Shown: positions 30,314 to 39,394, counted from the first letter of the stretch. The stretch: DNA of 64,000 bases from Opitutaceae bacterium TAV5 (GCA_000242935.3 CP007053.1:6681001-6745000); one strand, 5' to 3'. Numbers and translations are program-made. The notes: generated by a model not told the origin, from the letters alone.

Positions 30314-31366
30314 TCACCCGTTCGCCCTCCCCTGCGCCGTCGCGCCATCGCGCCAAGACGCGCCGATCAGTGTCGCGCGCGGAAACTCCGGTACACCCTC
30401 CTCGCGGCCGTGCATCATGCTCACCAGCATGTCCACGGCGGCCGCGCCGGTCAGGTCGTTGTGCTGGTCCATGCCCGCCCAGTCCATCGTGCCGCGGCGG
30501 CGTTCCAGTTGCACCAGGCCGATGTCGCGCGGCGCCTCCACCCCGAGGTCGGCGAGCCAGTCGCGCACGCGCCGGTAGAGCGTCAGGATCGCATCCGGCC
30601 GCACACGCCTGAACCACTTCGCAAACACCGCCGGGTTCTCGCGCGCCTCCCGCACCTGAAAAAACCCCGGCAACCGCCGCGCCGCCGGCAACGCCTGCTG
30701 CCCCACCCACATGCCCGCGCTGAACCGCCGGTCCACCAGCAGATCGATGTGCTCATCCACGACCAGCGCCGGCCTGCGGTAGCCGAGACGCAGCGTCCGC
30801 GCCATCGCCTCCATGACCAGCGCATGGTGGTCCACACAGCAAAACGACAACGTCGGCCCTTGCGTGCGCACACCCGTGACCACGCACGGATAATGCGGCC
30901 ACAGGCTCGCAAATCGCGCCGGCAACACATTGCCGTGCATGAGCCCGGTCACGACGATCCCGCGAATCCCGCGCGCCCGGAAAATCCGGTGCAGCCGGTC
31001 GCCGTTCGCTTCGGGATTGTGCAGCCAGAATTCGTCGAACTTGTAACCGTGAAATGCCGCGCGTTCGTGACACCCGGCCACATACACCGGGATCGTCGGA
31101 TGACGCTCGAAGGCATGCGGGTCCTCGTTGGCATTGACCAGCGCCAGCGTCCGGCGAAAGGCCGGTGCGTGCTCCTTGCGCAGTTCTCCCATCAGCTCCG
31201 CCACGACGGGATTGCGCACATACCCGAGCCGCGCCGCCACGGCCTCGATCTGCCCGCGCGTGGCGGCCGGGATCTGCCGGTCGCCGCGCAACGCCAGCGA
31301 CACGGCGTTCTTGGAAACCCCCGCCGCCGCCGCCACCGCCGCCATCGTCACACGCTTCGTTGCCAT
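30314..31366 (-). CDS. LacI-family transcriptional regulator (solitary)
   Basis: This 350-residue protein has a clear LacI helix-turn-helix at its N-terminus (VTMAAVAAAAGVSKNAVSLA, near residues 6-25) followed by RLGYVRNP. The C-terminal ligand domain is divergent, with GIRGIVVTGLM and VDHHALVMEAMA. An HKK-free, very divergent core of this kind is common in Verrucomicrobiota and Lentisphaerota expansions. No metabolic gene adjoins it. Its neighbours are a repeat-filled gap and a toxin-antitoxin remnant, so its target is unknown. Confidence 0.8.
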   Translation of the reverse strand: MATKRVTMAAVAAAAGVSKNAVSLALRGDRQIPAATRGQIEAVAARLGYVRNPVVAELMGELRKEHAPAFRRTLALVNANEDPHAFERHPTIPVYVAGCHERAAFHGYKFDEFWLHNPEANGDRLHRIFRARGIRGIVVTGLMHGNVLPARFASLWPHYPCVVTGVRTQGPTLSFCCVDHHALVMEAMARTLRLGYRRPALVVDEHIDLLVDRRFSAGMWVGQQALPAARRLPGFFQVREARENPAVFAKWFRRVRPDAILTLYRRVRDWLADLGVEAPRDIGLVQLERRRGTMDWAGMDQHNDLTGAAAVDMLVSMMHGREEGVPEFPRATLIGASWRDGATAQGRANG

Positions 31367-31538
31367 GTTGCGGTGTCGTTATCCGGAAATTCCCGGGAAC
31401 GCCAGACTCCTGTCTCCCTTCTCTCCCCGCTCCTTGGTCGAGACGCGTATTCCCCCGCCGAGCCGATGCGCTACGTCTGACGCCTTGATCGTTCCACCAA
31501 AAAATTGACGGAGGACGCTGGACGCATAATGTGGCTCA

Positions 31539-31754
31539 ATGCCTGTTTCCACGACACTTTCCCGGGAGCTCGATCGTTTGACCGCACGCGAGAAGGCCGC
31601 TCTGGCCGACCATTTGTGGCGACAAGCCGAGGCGGCGAGGGTGGATGCCACGCCTGCCCAACTCGTCCGTCTTGGTGCGCGAGCGAAACAGGCTCTCAAA
31701 AATCCCGGATCAACACGTCCGCTTGGTGATGCCGTTCGCAGCCTCAAGCGATGA
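31539..31754 (+). CDS. Putative antitoxin, addiction module component
   Basis: This 71-residue protein contains SRELDRLTAREKAALADHLW, the pattern of the small addiction-module component family paired with ParE/RelE toxins (LT-x-E-k-x-x-LA-x-x-LW). Its stop overlaps the start of the downstream toxin frame by three bases (ATGA), the usual arrangement for such pairs. The toxin frame is broken, so the antitoxin may be an orphan. Confidence 0.6.
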   Translation: MPVSTTLSRELDRLTAREKAALADHLWRQAEAARVDATPAQLVRLGARAKQALKNPGSTRPLGDAVRSLKR

Positions 31755-32071
31755 AAAAATTCAGGAAAGCGGAAGGCTACGCGACGGATTTGCAGGAGGC
31801 TTACGACTAGTATCGGAGCTACAGCAGACTCGCCGCCGAACGCTTCCTGTCCTGTTACGAGGAAGCCATCGCAATGGTCACAAGGAGTCCTTACATTTGT
31901 CGTCCCCGCAAACATGGCTGGCGGCAGATGATTATCCGCCAGCACACGAGCTACTCCGTTTTTTATCGGGAGCTTGAGACCATGTGGTTGTTGGGAGGCA
32001 TCCTTTCCACGTTGCGCGATCCCGACATGTTGCAGGCGCGGCTTTTGATTCGCGAAGTTCAGAAAATGTAA
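31751..32071 (+). pseudogene. ParE/RelE-like toxin interrupted by an amber codon
   Basis: The frame from ATG 31751 begins MKKFRKAEGYATDLQEAYD, meets TAG at 31808-31810 (codon 20), then continues in the same frame to TAA at 32071. The downstream part reads RLAAERFLSCYEEAIAMV, ICRPRKHGWRQMIIRQH and TSYSVFYRELETMWLLGGIL. This is the helix-helix-strand order of plasmid-stabilisation ParE/RelE toxins. The full frame would give 106 residues. A single nonsense mutation in an otherwise intact gene suggests recent inactivation. Re-initiation at an internal start cannot be excluded, but would remove the first helix. Confidence 0.7.
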
Positions 32072-32116
32072 CCTCTGCGCATTACCTGCCACCCCCGTTG
32101 CGGGCCTGACAGATCC

Positions 32117-33136
32117 TCACGCCACGGCCACCGCCGAGCTGCGCACGACGAGTTTTCCCGGCACCGTTACGACGACGTTGTTGCCCTGCAAGTCGAGCGG
32201 ACGCGCGAGCAGCAACCCGGCGGCGAGGCGTCCCATCAAGTCCCAGTCGGGCCCGTAGCTCGTCACCTTGAGCGAACGATCCTGAGCCACCAGATTGTCG
32301 AACGCCACCATGCTGCACTCCTCTGGCAGCTTCCACCCGCGCGCGAACATCTGGTTCTGGAGCGTGTAAGCCATGCTGTCACTGGAGCAGGCGATGGCGG
32401 TGAAGCGGCGTAGCAGATCATTCGGCACCTCCTTGGTCTCCGGCGTGAAATACACCTCGGATGCCAGTCCTGCCCGATGCATGGCCACGACATAGCCATC
32501 GGCACGCTCGCGGAAAATCTGCGTGCGTGAATCCGCGCTGCCCACGAACAGGATTTTTTTGTGGCCCATCCCGATCAGATATTCCGTTGCTTCGCGCATT
32601 CCGCCGGCGTTGTCGGCCACGATGCGCGGCAGGCCGCCGCAACTGATGAAACTGCTCACCGCCAGCGCCGGCGTGTCACCCAGCAACCGCGCCGCCGCCT
32701 CCGTGTAGCGGCCAAATAAAAACACGCCGTTCACCGTCCGGTTTTTGACGAGCAGGGGGATGTCGCCTGCCGCAGGTGTTTCGATCATGGTTTCCACCTC
32801 GCGACGCTGGCACTCCTTTTGCAGGGCAAGAAAAATACTCCGTCGCACATCGGACCTGAGCAGGTCGGCCTGATGCGCCTCATCGCTTTCGTAGAGCAGG
32901 ATGCCGACCCGTGTCGGGTGCCCGTTGCCATTGCCGCCGGACGTCTCACGAAAAATTCCGGTGCCTCCCATCATTTGGGTGCGCGCCTGAAATTTGGTGT
33001 AACCGAGTTCGCGGGCTTTCTGGAGGATGCGGCTCTTGGTGTCGGCAGCCAAGTCCGGGTGATCGCGCAACGCTCGCGAAACCGTGATGACGGAAAGATT
33101 TAGCGCCTTGGCGATCTGCTGTTGGTTCACTTTCAT
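32117..33136 (-). CDS. LacI-family regulator of pectin cassette A
   Basis: From ATG 33136 the protein has 339 residues. The helix-turn-helix reads VNQQQIAKALNLSVITVSRA, followed by LRDHPDLAADTKSRILQKAR. The ligand-binding core shows GVFLFGRYTEAA, HKKILFVGS and TVPGKLVV. It is closely similar to the regulator at 37411-38424 (shared VITVSRALRDHPDLA, GVFLFGRYT, FRERADGYVVAMHRAGLA), so the two are paralogues. It diverges from the PEP-CTERM/prepilin/lyase genes. A TTACCGGTAA palindrome lies six bases upstream of its start, consistent with autoregulation. The longer frame to 33223 would cross that operator. Confidence 0.88.
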   Translation of the reverse strand: MKVNQQQIAKALNLSVITVSRALRDHPDLAADTKSRILQKARELGYTKFQARTQMMGGTGIFRETSGGNGNGHPTRVGILLYESDEAHQADLLRSDVRRSIFLALQKECQRREVETMIETPAAGDIPLLVKNRTVNGVFLFGRYTEAAARLLGDTPALAVSSFISCGGLPRIVADNAGGMREATEYLIGMGHKKILFVGSADSRTQIFRERADGYVVAMHRAGLASEVYFTPETKEVPNDLLRRFTAIACSSDSMAYTLQNQMFARGWKLPEECSMVAFDNLVAQDRSLKVTSYGPDWDLMGRLAAGLLLARPLDLQGNNVVVTVPGKLVVRSSAVAVA

Positions 33137-33141
33137 GAAAA

Positions 33142-33151
33142 TTACCGGTAA
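33142..33151. promoter_or_regulatory. CCGG operator upstream of regulator A
   Basis: TTACCGGTAA is a perfect palindrome with a central CG, the LacI-family style. It sits just upstream of the regulator's start codon, at the same relative place as the site before regulator B (38427-38442). Confidence 0.65.
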
Positions 33152-33274
33152 AAATTTTCGCATCCAAAGCAACATGGAAATTGAAACCAGATCATAAAAA
33201 TCGGATCCACAAGCCATCGTCACATCGTAACTTATTGTAAATGAATAAGAAAAAATCCAGTAAAATTTATAAAA

Positions 33275-33308
33275 AATACCGGCAGAAAAACTTGACTAAT
33301 TACCGGCA
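33275..33308 (+). promoter_or_regulatory. Cassette A promoter with two CCGG sites
   Basis: AATACCGGCA (33275-33284) and ATTACCGGCA (33299-33308) are degenerate copies of the TTACCGGTAA palindrome with centres 24 bp apart. TTGACT (33292-33297) is a good -35 hexamer toward the PEP-CTERM gene, and the second site follows it directly, inside the spacer. The -10 is weak. The whole divergent gap (33137-33377) is distinctly AT-rich compared with the surroundings. Confidence 0.6.
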
Positions 33309-33377
33309 TTTTGCGTCATTTTTTACCGACAATCCAACAAGGCAAACCCAACCCTACAGAGAAAGCATCAAAATCTC

Positions 33378-34217
33378 ATGAAACCATATCTCCAAAATTC
33401 CCATCCAGTCCCTTCACGGCTCGCCGCGACCGCCTTGACCGCCTTTTTGGTGGCGGTGGCCCTTCCCGCCATCAATGCCCTCTCCATCAGTCAGTCAGCG
33501 ACGGCTCCCGATACAAATGTGATCGCAAGCAGCGGCTCCACGACCCCGCATGCGTCGGCTAATGTGCAGTACAACCGCAGCGCCAATAGTGACCGGTTTG
33601 GCGGGTTCCTCTTCAGTCTGGCGGGTGCGGCCGATCTGGGGGCGGTGACGGTTTATGTGCATTCGTACGGTTATGATACCGCAAAGAATCCCAATCCTGA
33701 GACGACGGCGGCGTTCTCGGTTTCCATTGTGGCCTTCAACAGCGAGATTTCAGATGAAGGATCGCACACGATTGGGGAGCCCGGAGCATCCTGGACCACC
33801 CCTCCGGCGGCTCCCACGCTTTATTCGACCGTGTATTCGGAAACAGTGACCATGCCTTCCAGCCTGGTGGCGGAGCAGTTCCTCACGTTCACTTTCTCAA
33901 ATTCAGTTTCACTGGCGGCGGGGACGACGTATGGGATTGTGTTCCACTGGCTCGACAGCACCGCAGGAAATAGCATTAACATTCGTTCTGCAGGCACGGC
34001 CAGCTCGGCCCGAAATTTCCGAACGACTTGGGCGAGAAGCAGTGGCGTAGTGACCCAATATGATACCACGGTGGAGGCAGCGACCACCAGAGAAAGTCTT
34101 TTCATCCTTCAAAGTGCCACTTCCAATATACCCGAGCCTGCGACCAACGCGGCACTTTTGGGAGTTGCCGCGCTGGTCGGAATCGTGGCCTGCCGCTTCC
34201 GCCGTCGCTCTTCCTGA
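33378..34217 (+). CDS. PEP-CTERM sorted exported protein (cassette A)
   Basis: The protein has 279 residues, an N-terminal signal region (SRLAATALTAFLVAVALPAINA) and a beta-rich middle. The C-terminus is a classic PEP-CTERM tail: NIPEPATNAALLGVAALVGI then ACRFRRRSS, meaning PEP motif, hydrophobic helix and basic end. Such proteins are processed by exosortase and placed at the cell surface, often with exopolysaccharide. The body contains LTFTFSNSVSLAAGTTYGIV, a motif common in choice-of-anchor beta-sandwich domains. It is the first gene of cassette A and is followed 72 bp later by a prepilin gene. Ligand unknown; a carbohydrate-surface role is inferred from context. Confidence 0.85.
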   Translation: MKPYLQNSHPVPSRLAATALTAFLVAVALPAINALSISQSATAPDTNVIASSGSTTPHASANVQYNRSANSDRFGGFLFSLAGAADLGAVTVYVHSYGYDTAKNPNPETTAAFSVSIVAFNSEISDEGSHTIGEPGASWTTPPAAPTLYSTVYSETVTMPSSLVAEQFLTFTFSNSVSLAAGTTYGIVFHWLDSTAGNSINIRSAGTASSARNFRTTWARSSGVVTQYDTTVEAATTRESLFILQSATSNIPEPATNAALLGVAALVGIVACRFRRRSS

Positions 34218-34289
34218 TGTTTGGTTGACGAGATGTCCGTGATGGCCCTCTCGTCGATTTTATCCCCTGTATTCCCCCGATTCCCCAGT

Positions 34290-35036
34290 ATGAACAATCA
34301 CAAGCACCGCGCATTTACCCTCATCGAGTTACTGACGGTCATCGCTATTATTGGCATTTTGGCGGCAATCGCTTTGCCGACAATCAGCCATGTGCGCGAA
34401 ACGGCGAAAAAGGCGAAATGCATTTCCAACCTGCGTCAAATCGGCGTTGCGCTGCAAGCGTTCGCCAGCGACCACAAAAATCAAATCATGGGACGCCAAT
34501 ACAAAGCCGAGTTCAAAAGCGACGGCGTCAGTGCGACCTATACGCACTGGTATCGACGGCTTGGTCGAGAGGGCTACGTTAGCAAGGGCAATCAACATGG
34601 CGACTCGGATATTTTTCTTTGTCCATCCATCGCGCCAAGGTCCTTGAGTGATCTGGCGGTGTCGGATACCGATGTATTGAATGGTCGCTACGGGATGCGG
34701 ATGTGGGGTCCGGAGGGTGACAACGATACCTACAACAAAGCCAAGGACGGCGATGGGCTGTTGCCCTTGTCGGCGATTGAGTCACCGGCAGATTTTTTTC
34801 TCGTGGCCGATTCGTATCGCAACCATGCAGGCTTGGAGCCGGTGCAGGGCTATTGCATCGGCCAGGGTGACGACCAGTGGCGCGTCGGGCTGCGCCACGG
34901 CAACCGTGCTCATGCGGTTTTTGCCGACGGACATGTCGCCGCCAAAGACCGCGAGTATTTTGAAAATGTCCACTCTCGCCAGAAAAACGCGCATTCCAGC
35001 GTCGTGAACAAGGCGTTCAAAGTGTGGCCGGAGTGA
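34290..35036 (+). CDS. Prepilin-like protein with H-X9-DG signature (cassette A)
   Basis: From ATG 34290 the protein has 248 residues. The type IV prepilin signal is [20 protein letters not shown], with cleavage expected before Phe9 and Glu13 as mature Glu5. Near the C-terminus, [15 protein letters not shown] fits the prepilin-processing-associated H-X9-DG motif. Such proteins are very numerous in Planctomycetota, Verrucomicrobiota and Lentisphaerota, where they are thought to be type II secretion-like pseudopilins or surface proteins. Its position between a PEP-CTERM gene and a lyase gene suggests a role in presenting or secreting the enzyme. Confidence 0.88.
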   Translation: MNNHKHRAFTLIELLTVIAIIGILAAIALPTISHVRETAKKAKCISNLRQIGVALQAFASDHKNQIMGRQYKAEFKSDGVSATYTHWYRRLGREGYVSKGNQHGDSDIFLCPSIAPRSLSDLAVSDTDVLNGRYGMRMWGPEGDNDTYNKAKDGDGLLPLSAIESPADFFLVADSYRNHAGLEPVQGYCIGQGDDQWRVGLRHGNRAHAVFADGHVAAKDREYFENVHSRQKNAHSSVVNKAFKVWPE

Positions 35037-35121
35037 GGTTCGCTTTCTCCCGAGTGGATCTGACCGGAATCGAATGCGGTTGAAGGTAGGTTTCCCATTT
35101 TTCCATTTCCATTATTCTATC

Positions 35122-37386
35122 ATGAAAATATCTCCTATTGTCATATTCATTGCGGCCGCGATGCCGGTCATGGCCGAGCCGGTTTCTGTCCCCGAAAATT
35201 TTTGGCGGGTGCCTGCGCAAACGGGCCGCTTCGTCACGCTCGCGGCAAGCTGGGATGCCGTGCGCGATTTCACCAGTGAAGAGCGAAGTCGCAACAGCAA
35301 TGGCATTAACGATTTGCTCAACAATGCCCGTTTCAGCGCGGATTTTGCATCGGGCAATTCGCTGGCCGGCGGATACGGAATCGCGCCGTTAAAAGACGGT
35401 GTGAACCAGCAGGGAATCATTGTGACCGAGCCCGGCGGGCATCTGCATTTCACCGGTGGCAGCAACCTGAATCCGGACGCGGCGACGGTGCGGTTCGCGG
35501 CGAAAGGACAATTTTGGGAACGCGGACAGTTGATGACGCTGTTTTCCGCGCGCCGCGAAACGTTCAGCATCGAGATCGTCAAGAAAGCGGACGCGCTTGC
35601 GCTGATTGTCCGCAAATTCCAAACCCCCAATTCGCGGGAGAAAAAGCTTGGCACGTATTGGAGCACGATTTCGGAAGTCACTCTCCCCTTGCCTGAAAAT
35701 CTGGATACGCAGGCATGGCATTCTGTTGTCGCCTCGTGGGACGCGAAGGCGGGCACCGGCCTGATCGCGCTCGACGGCGCGGGCGAACGCGGGGCGTTGA
35801 CATTTCCTAACGACAAACGCGGCACGCTCGTGATATTCCTTGGCTCCGCTGCCAAGGTGGGCGCGCATGCGTATGCCATGGATGCGAACAGCCTCCAAGG
35901 AACGGCGTTTGATGAATTGCAGATCTGCAACCAGCCGCTCGACCGCTTGCTGGCCTTTGAAAAACTCCCCCCTCCCCCCCCCTTGCTGGTGAAAGCCGAG
36001 CAGGGCGCGCGCACTTATTTTGCGACGCTGGAAAAAATACAGCGTTTTGGCGGCTGGCAGAACATGTATTCATGGCCCACGTTGCTCGGCAGTGACGCGC
36101 AGGGCCGCGAACTGATTTCGTATGACAACGTCATCAGCAATGACAAATCGCGCGGCACCGCGCTCATCGCCGCCCACTTGCTCTACGGTTACGAAATTTT
36201 CAACGATCACCACTACCTCGACCTTGCCCGCAAGACCGCCGATTTTTACGTCGCCGTCCAAATCCCCGAAGGCGCGTGGCTCTACATCTACAACGTCGGC
36301 GTCAATCGAGTCGAACCGCGCGAAAAGGCGGAATACAAATTTCAGGACAGCGTGCAGAGCCACCCGCTTTATCTACTATGCTACATTTACCGGCTGACCG
36401 GCGAGAAAAAGTATCTCGAGGCGGCGATGCGCGCGGGGGAATTTTATTTGAGCGCGCAAAATCCGGACGGCAGTTGGTCGCACCACTACGACATCAAGGC
36501 GAAGTGCGGACGCACCGCGCGTGGCCTGCCCAACGGCGGCGAGATCAACGACCTCGCGATGAACGACGCCATCGACGTGATGACGCTGATGTGGCATCTC
36601 ACGAAAGACCGGCGTTATATCGACGCGATGAAACGTGCCGGCGACTGGCTGTTGAAGGCGCAACTGCACGGTGCGGTCAACGGCTGCTGGGCGCAGCAAT
36701 ACGACAACCAAATCCGGCCTGTCTGGGCGCGTGAATTCGAGCCGCCCGCGATGTCGCGCACCGCCACCGCCGACGCTTGCGAGGCGCTCGCCGGGCTGTA
36801 TCGAATATCTGACGATAAACGCTACCGCGACGCCATCACCCTGTGCCGCGACTGGTTCGCCAAAAACATCAAAGGCAGCAAAATGTTTGATTACTACGAG
36901 GTGGAGACGGGGCGCCCCATCATCGCGCATCAGGACAGGATTTACCATCTGGACGACGAGGCAGAGGCGAAGGCGTATGCTGCGTTTTTCCGCGGTGTGC
37001 CCGCCCGCTCCGATTGGCAGGTCCCCGACATCGGTGGTATTTTGAGGACGGCGGTTTACCCGGTCGTCGAAAAACCACTCGACGAAGCGGGCGCGGCGGC
37101 GATGTTGCAACTGACGCAGGCGCGTGGGAAGTTGGCGGCGGACACGCAAAACGAGGCGGGCATGTGGGTGTTCCCGAAAATCGCCGGTTCCATCGATTCC
37201 ATTGGCGCGGCTTTCATTCCGGGGCACGCCCGTGCGCTCATGCTGCTGCAATACATTGATGCCGCCCGCACGGTGCGCGGCGAGTTACCCCTGGCTTATC
37301 GTGGGGGTTCCTATCCGCATGGATTGGGGGATACAAAGAATCTGGCCCTCCCAACCAATTGGTATGAGGTACCGTGGAATCAATAA
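35122..37386 (+). CDS. Secreted polysaccharide lyase, PL10-like, with LamG-type N-domain
   Basis: From ATG 35122 the protein has 754 residues and a signal peptide ending near PVMA (residue 18). Residues about 60-275 resemble a concanavalin/LamG domain (QAWHSVVASWD, TAFDELQICNQPL). Residues about 300-640 form an alpha/alpha barrel. In it, EINDLAMNDAIDVMTLMWHL and GCWAQQYD (521-528), then VWAREFEPPAMS, recall pectate lyase family 10 (Pec_lyase). Helical glycosidases or unsaturated uronyl hydrolases share parts of this fold, so PL10 is a best match rather than proof. A C6-T-C9 run at 35967-35982 interrupts otherwise ordinary codons. Confidence 0.6.
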   Translation: MKISPIVIFIAAAMPVMAEPVSVPENFWRVPAQTGRFVTLAASWDAVRDFTSEERSRNSNGINDLLNNARFSADFASGNSLAGGYGIAPLKDGVNQQGIIVTEPGGHLHFTGGSNLNPDAATVRFAAKGQFWERGQLMTLFSARRETFSIEIVKKADALALIVRKFQTPNSREKKLGTYWSTISEVTLPLPENLDTQAWHSVVASWDAKAGTGLIALDGAGERGALTFPNDKRGTLVIFLGSAAKVGAHAYAMDANSLQGTAFDELQICNQPLDRLLAFEKLPPPPPLLVKAEQGARTYFATLEKIQRFGGWQNMYSWPTLLGSDAQGRELISYDNVISNDKSRGTALIAAHLLYGYEIFNDHHYLDLARKTADFYVAVQIPEGAWLYIYNVGVNRVEPREKAEYKFQDSVQSHPLYLLCYIYRLTGEKKYLEAAMRAGEFYLSAQNPDGSWSHHYDIKAKCGRTARGLPNGGEINDLAMNDAIDVMTLMWHLTKDRRYIDAMKRAGDWLLKAQLHGAVNGCWAQQYDNQIRPVWAREFEPPAMSRTATADACEALAGLYRISDDKRYRDAITLCRDWFAKNIKGSKMFDYYEVETGRPIIAHQDRIYHLDDEAEAKAYAAFFRGVPARSDWQVPDIGGILRTAVYPVVEKPLDEAGAAAMLQLTQARGKLAADTQNEAGMWVFPKIAGSIDSIGAAFIPGHARALMLLQYIDAARTVRGELPLAYRGGSYPHGLGDTKNLALPTNWYEVPWNQ

Positions 37387-37410
37387 TGCTACCATGTCTC
37401 CACGCCTGAA

Positions 37411-38424
37411 CTACGGCGTGGTGATCGGCGAGGTGGAGTGGCGCACGACGAGTTTTCCGGGGACGGTGATAACGAGGTTTTTGCCCTTGATGTCGAGCGG
37501 ACGTGAAAGCAGCAGTTCCGCCGCCAGCTTGCCCATCATGTTCCAGTCGGGCGCGTAGCTGGTGACTTTGAGCGTGTGGTCCGCGGCATCAATGTTGTCG
37601 AAGGCGACCATGCTGCACTCGGAGGGCAGATTCCAGCCGCGCGCACGCAGGGGCTCCTGGATGTCGTAGGCCTGTGCGTCGCTTGCACAGACGAGCGCGG
37701 TGTGGCGGCGGATTTCTTCGTCGGACAATTTTTCGTTGGCGACCAGAAAACGCACCGCTGGTGCGAGTCCGGCACGGTGCATGGCGACCACGTAGCCGTC
37801 GGCACGCTCACGGAAGATCTGTGTGTGCATCTCGCGTTTGCTCACGAAGAGGATTTTTTTGTGGCCGAGCTGGATGAGGTGTTCGGTGGCCTCCCTCATG
37901 CCGCGTGCGTTGTCGGCGACGATGCGTGGCAAACCGTCGCACTCGATAAAACTGCTGACCGCCAGCGCTGGCATGTCGCCGAGCGTGCGGATGGCCTCCG
38001 GCGTGTAGCGTCCGAACAAAAACACGCCGCCCACGGTTTGATTTTTAACGATCAGGGGAGCATCGCCGGGTAGTGGAGTCTCAACTACGGTTTCGACTTC
38101 GTGGAGCTGGCATTCGCGTTGCAGGCCGAGAAAAATGCTCCGCATCACGTCCGACCTGAGCAGGTCGGTGTGCGGGCTTCCGTAAAGCAGGATGCCCACG
38201 CGGCGTGGCATGCCACTGGAGTGCATGGAAGGGTTGTTGTCCGCGATGGCCAGATGAGCGGCGCTGAGGCGGGGCGGGGGTTTCACATAGCCGAGTTCCT
38301 GAGCTTTCTGGAGAATGCGTTTTTTGGTGTTTTCGGCGAGGTCCGGGTGGTCGCGCAATGCCCGGGAAACCGTGATGACGGAGATATTCAGGGCATCGGC
38401 GATCTGTCGTTGACTGACTTGCAT
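37411..38424 (-). CDS. LacI-family regulator of pectin cassette B
   Basis: From ATG 38424 the protein has 337 residues. The helix-turn-helix reads VSQRQIADALNISVITVSRA, then LRDHPDLAENTKKRILQKAQ, nearly the same recognition region as the regulator at 32117-33136. Shared core motifs include VKNQTVGGVFLFGRYTPEA and TVPGKLVVRHS. It converges on the PL10-like gene and diverges from the cassette B genes. A 16-bp perfect palindrome centred on CCGG lies just upstream of its start. The near-identical DNA-recognition helices imply that both regulators read the same operator and could cross-regulate. Confidence 0.9.
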   Translation of the reverse strand: MQVSQRQIADALNISVITVSRALRDHPDLAENTKKRILQKAQELGYVKPPPRLSAAHLAIADNNPSMHSSGMPRRVGILLYGSPHTDLLRSDVMRSIFLGLQRECQLHEVETVVETPLPGDAPLIVKNQTVGGVFLFGRYTPEAIRTLGDMPALAVSSFIECDGLPRIVADNARGMREATEHLIQLGHKKILFVSKREMHTQIFRERADGYVVAMHRAGLAPAVRFLVANEKLSDEEIRRHTALVCASDAQAYDIQEPLRARGWNLPSECSMVAFDNIDAADHTLKVTSYAPDWNMMGKLAAELLLSRPLDIKGKNLVITVPGKLVVRHSTSPITTP

Positions 38425-38426
38425 GT

Positions 38427-38442
38427 CGATTACCGGTAATCG
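38427..38442. promoter_or_regulatory. 16-bp CCGG palindromic operator upstream of regulator B
   Basis: CGATTACCGGTAATCG is a perfect 16-bp palindrome placed two bases before the regulator's start codon. It contains the same TTACCGGTAA core as the site at 33142-33151. Confidence 0.75.
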
Positions 38443-38578
38443 AAAAAATGTAAGCTTCAATCAAATTCTAGAAGATTGCTGATATTATCGCTTCCAGACA
38501 GGGAGTTACTTCAATTTTCTATATTAACATAATTACCATCAATATATTATAAACTTTTATATTTCCCGGAAATATGGA

Positions 38579-38615
38579 TTGACAAGTTGCCGGTAATGAC
38601 CGATCAATACCGGCA
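38579..38615 (+). promoter_or_regulatory. Cassette B promoter with two CCGG sites
   Basis: TTGACA (38579-38584) is a consensus -35 hexamer. TTGCCGGTAA (38587-38596) follows at once, and AATACCGGCA (38606-38615) lies 20 bp further on. The layout matches the cassette A promoter. The -10 element is not obvious. The upstream part of the gap (about 38470-38570) is very AT-rich. Confidence 0.6.
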
Positions 38616-38629
38616 CACCAGTCAATCCA

Positions 38630-39394
38630 ATGAACCCCGAACATGCCCTTACCCTCATCAAACCGCTGTCGCGACGCGAGCCTGAGCAGGCTCAGGTTCT
38701 CACAGGACTCCGTCCTGTTAGTTCCCCTTCTTCGGCCTTCACGCTGATCGAATTGCTCACGGTCATCGCCATCATCGGGATTCTGGCGGGCATCATGATT
38801 CCCGTTGTCGGCAAAGTCCGCGAATCGGCAAACGCGGCGACGTGCAAATCCAACCTCCGCCAACTCACCTCCGCCGCGCTCCTCTACGCGCAGGACAACC
38901 GTGGGTATTTCCCCAGTAAACGCCTTTACAACACCTCCGCCCACAGCGAGCCGGGCGTGCGCGATTACATCGGCGCAAAGCAGTCGAAAGTCTTCACCTG
39001 CCCGACCCTCGCGCGGCAATTCCCGATCAAGGAAAATGTCGTCACGAGCGAGGGCGAGCACACCTACGGCGTCAACGCGGGGGTCGTCCCCGAATACGAG
39101 AACAACCTCGTCAAATCACCGCAAAGCCGTGCGCAAATCCTCTGTAAAATTGACGCTGTTACGCAGCCCTCGCGCACCCTCTTCATCCTCGACGGCTCGT
39201 GGAACGCATCGGGGCAATACTTCGACAACGCCATCTCGCCCTTTCAGGGCAGCAACGCGTTCCACCAGTATTTCGACAACCTCAAATACCCTCACAAAAA
39301 CCATGAAAACGTCGCTTTCGTTGACGGACACGTCGAGCAACTCCCGCTCGAAAAACTGAATGACTACACCGCCACCATCTGGACAGGCCAATAG
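38630..39394 (+). CDS. Prepilin-like protein with H-X9-DG signature and unusual long leader (cassette B)
   Basis: The 254-residue protein carries [20 protein letters not shown], with cleavage before Phe37 and the conserved Glu41. The C-terminal HKNHENVAFVDG fits the H-X9-DG motif. The 36-residue leader is far longer than usual. It begins MNPEHALTLIKP, itself like a prepilin start, and the DNA that follows contains two perfect hairpins (38678-38696 and 38702-38718), as if a palindromic element had inserted into the leader codons. The paralogue in cassette A has an 8-residue leader. Confidence 0.85.
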   Translation: MNPEHALTLIKPLSRREPEQAQVLTGLRPVSSPSSAFTLIELLTVIAIIGILAGIMIPVVGKVRESANAATCKSNLRQLTSAALLYAQDNRGYFPSKRLYNTSAHSEPGVRDYIGAKQSKVFTCPTLARQFPIKENVVTSEGEHTYGVNAGVVPEYENNLVKSPQSRAQILCKIDAVTQPSRTLFILDGSWNASGQYFDNAISPFQGSNAFHQYFDNLKYPHKNHENVAFVDGHVEQLPLEKLNDYTATIWTGQ

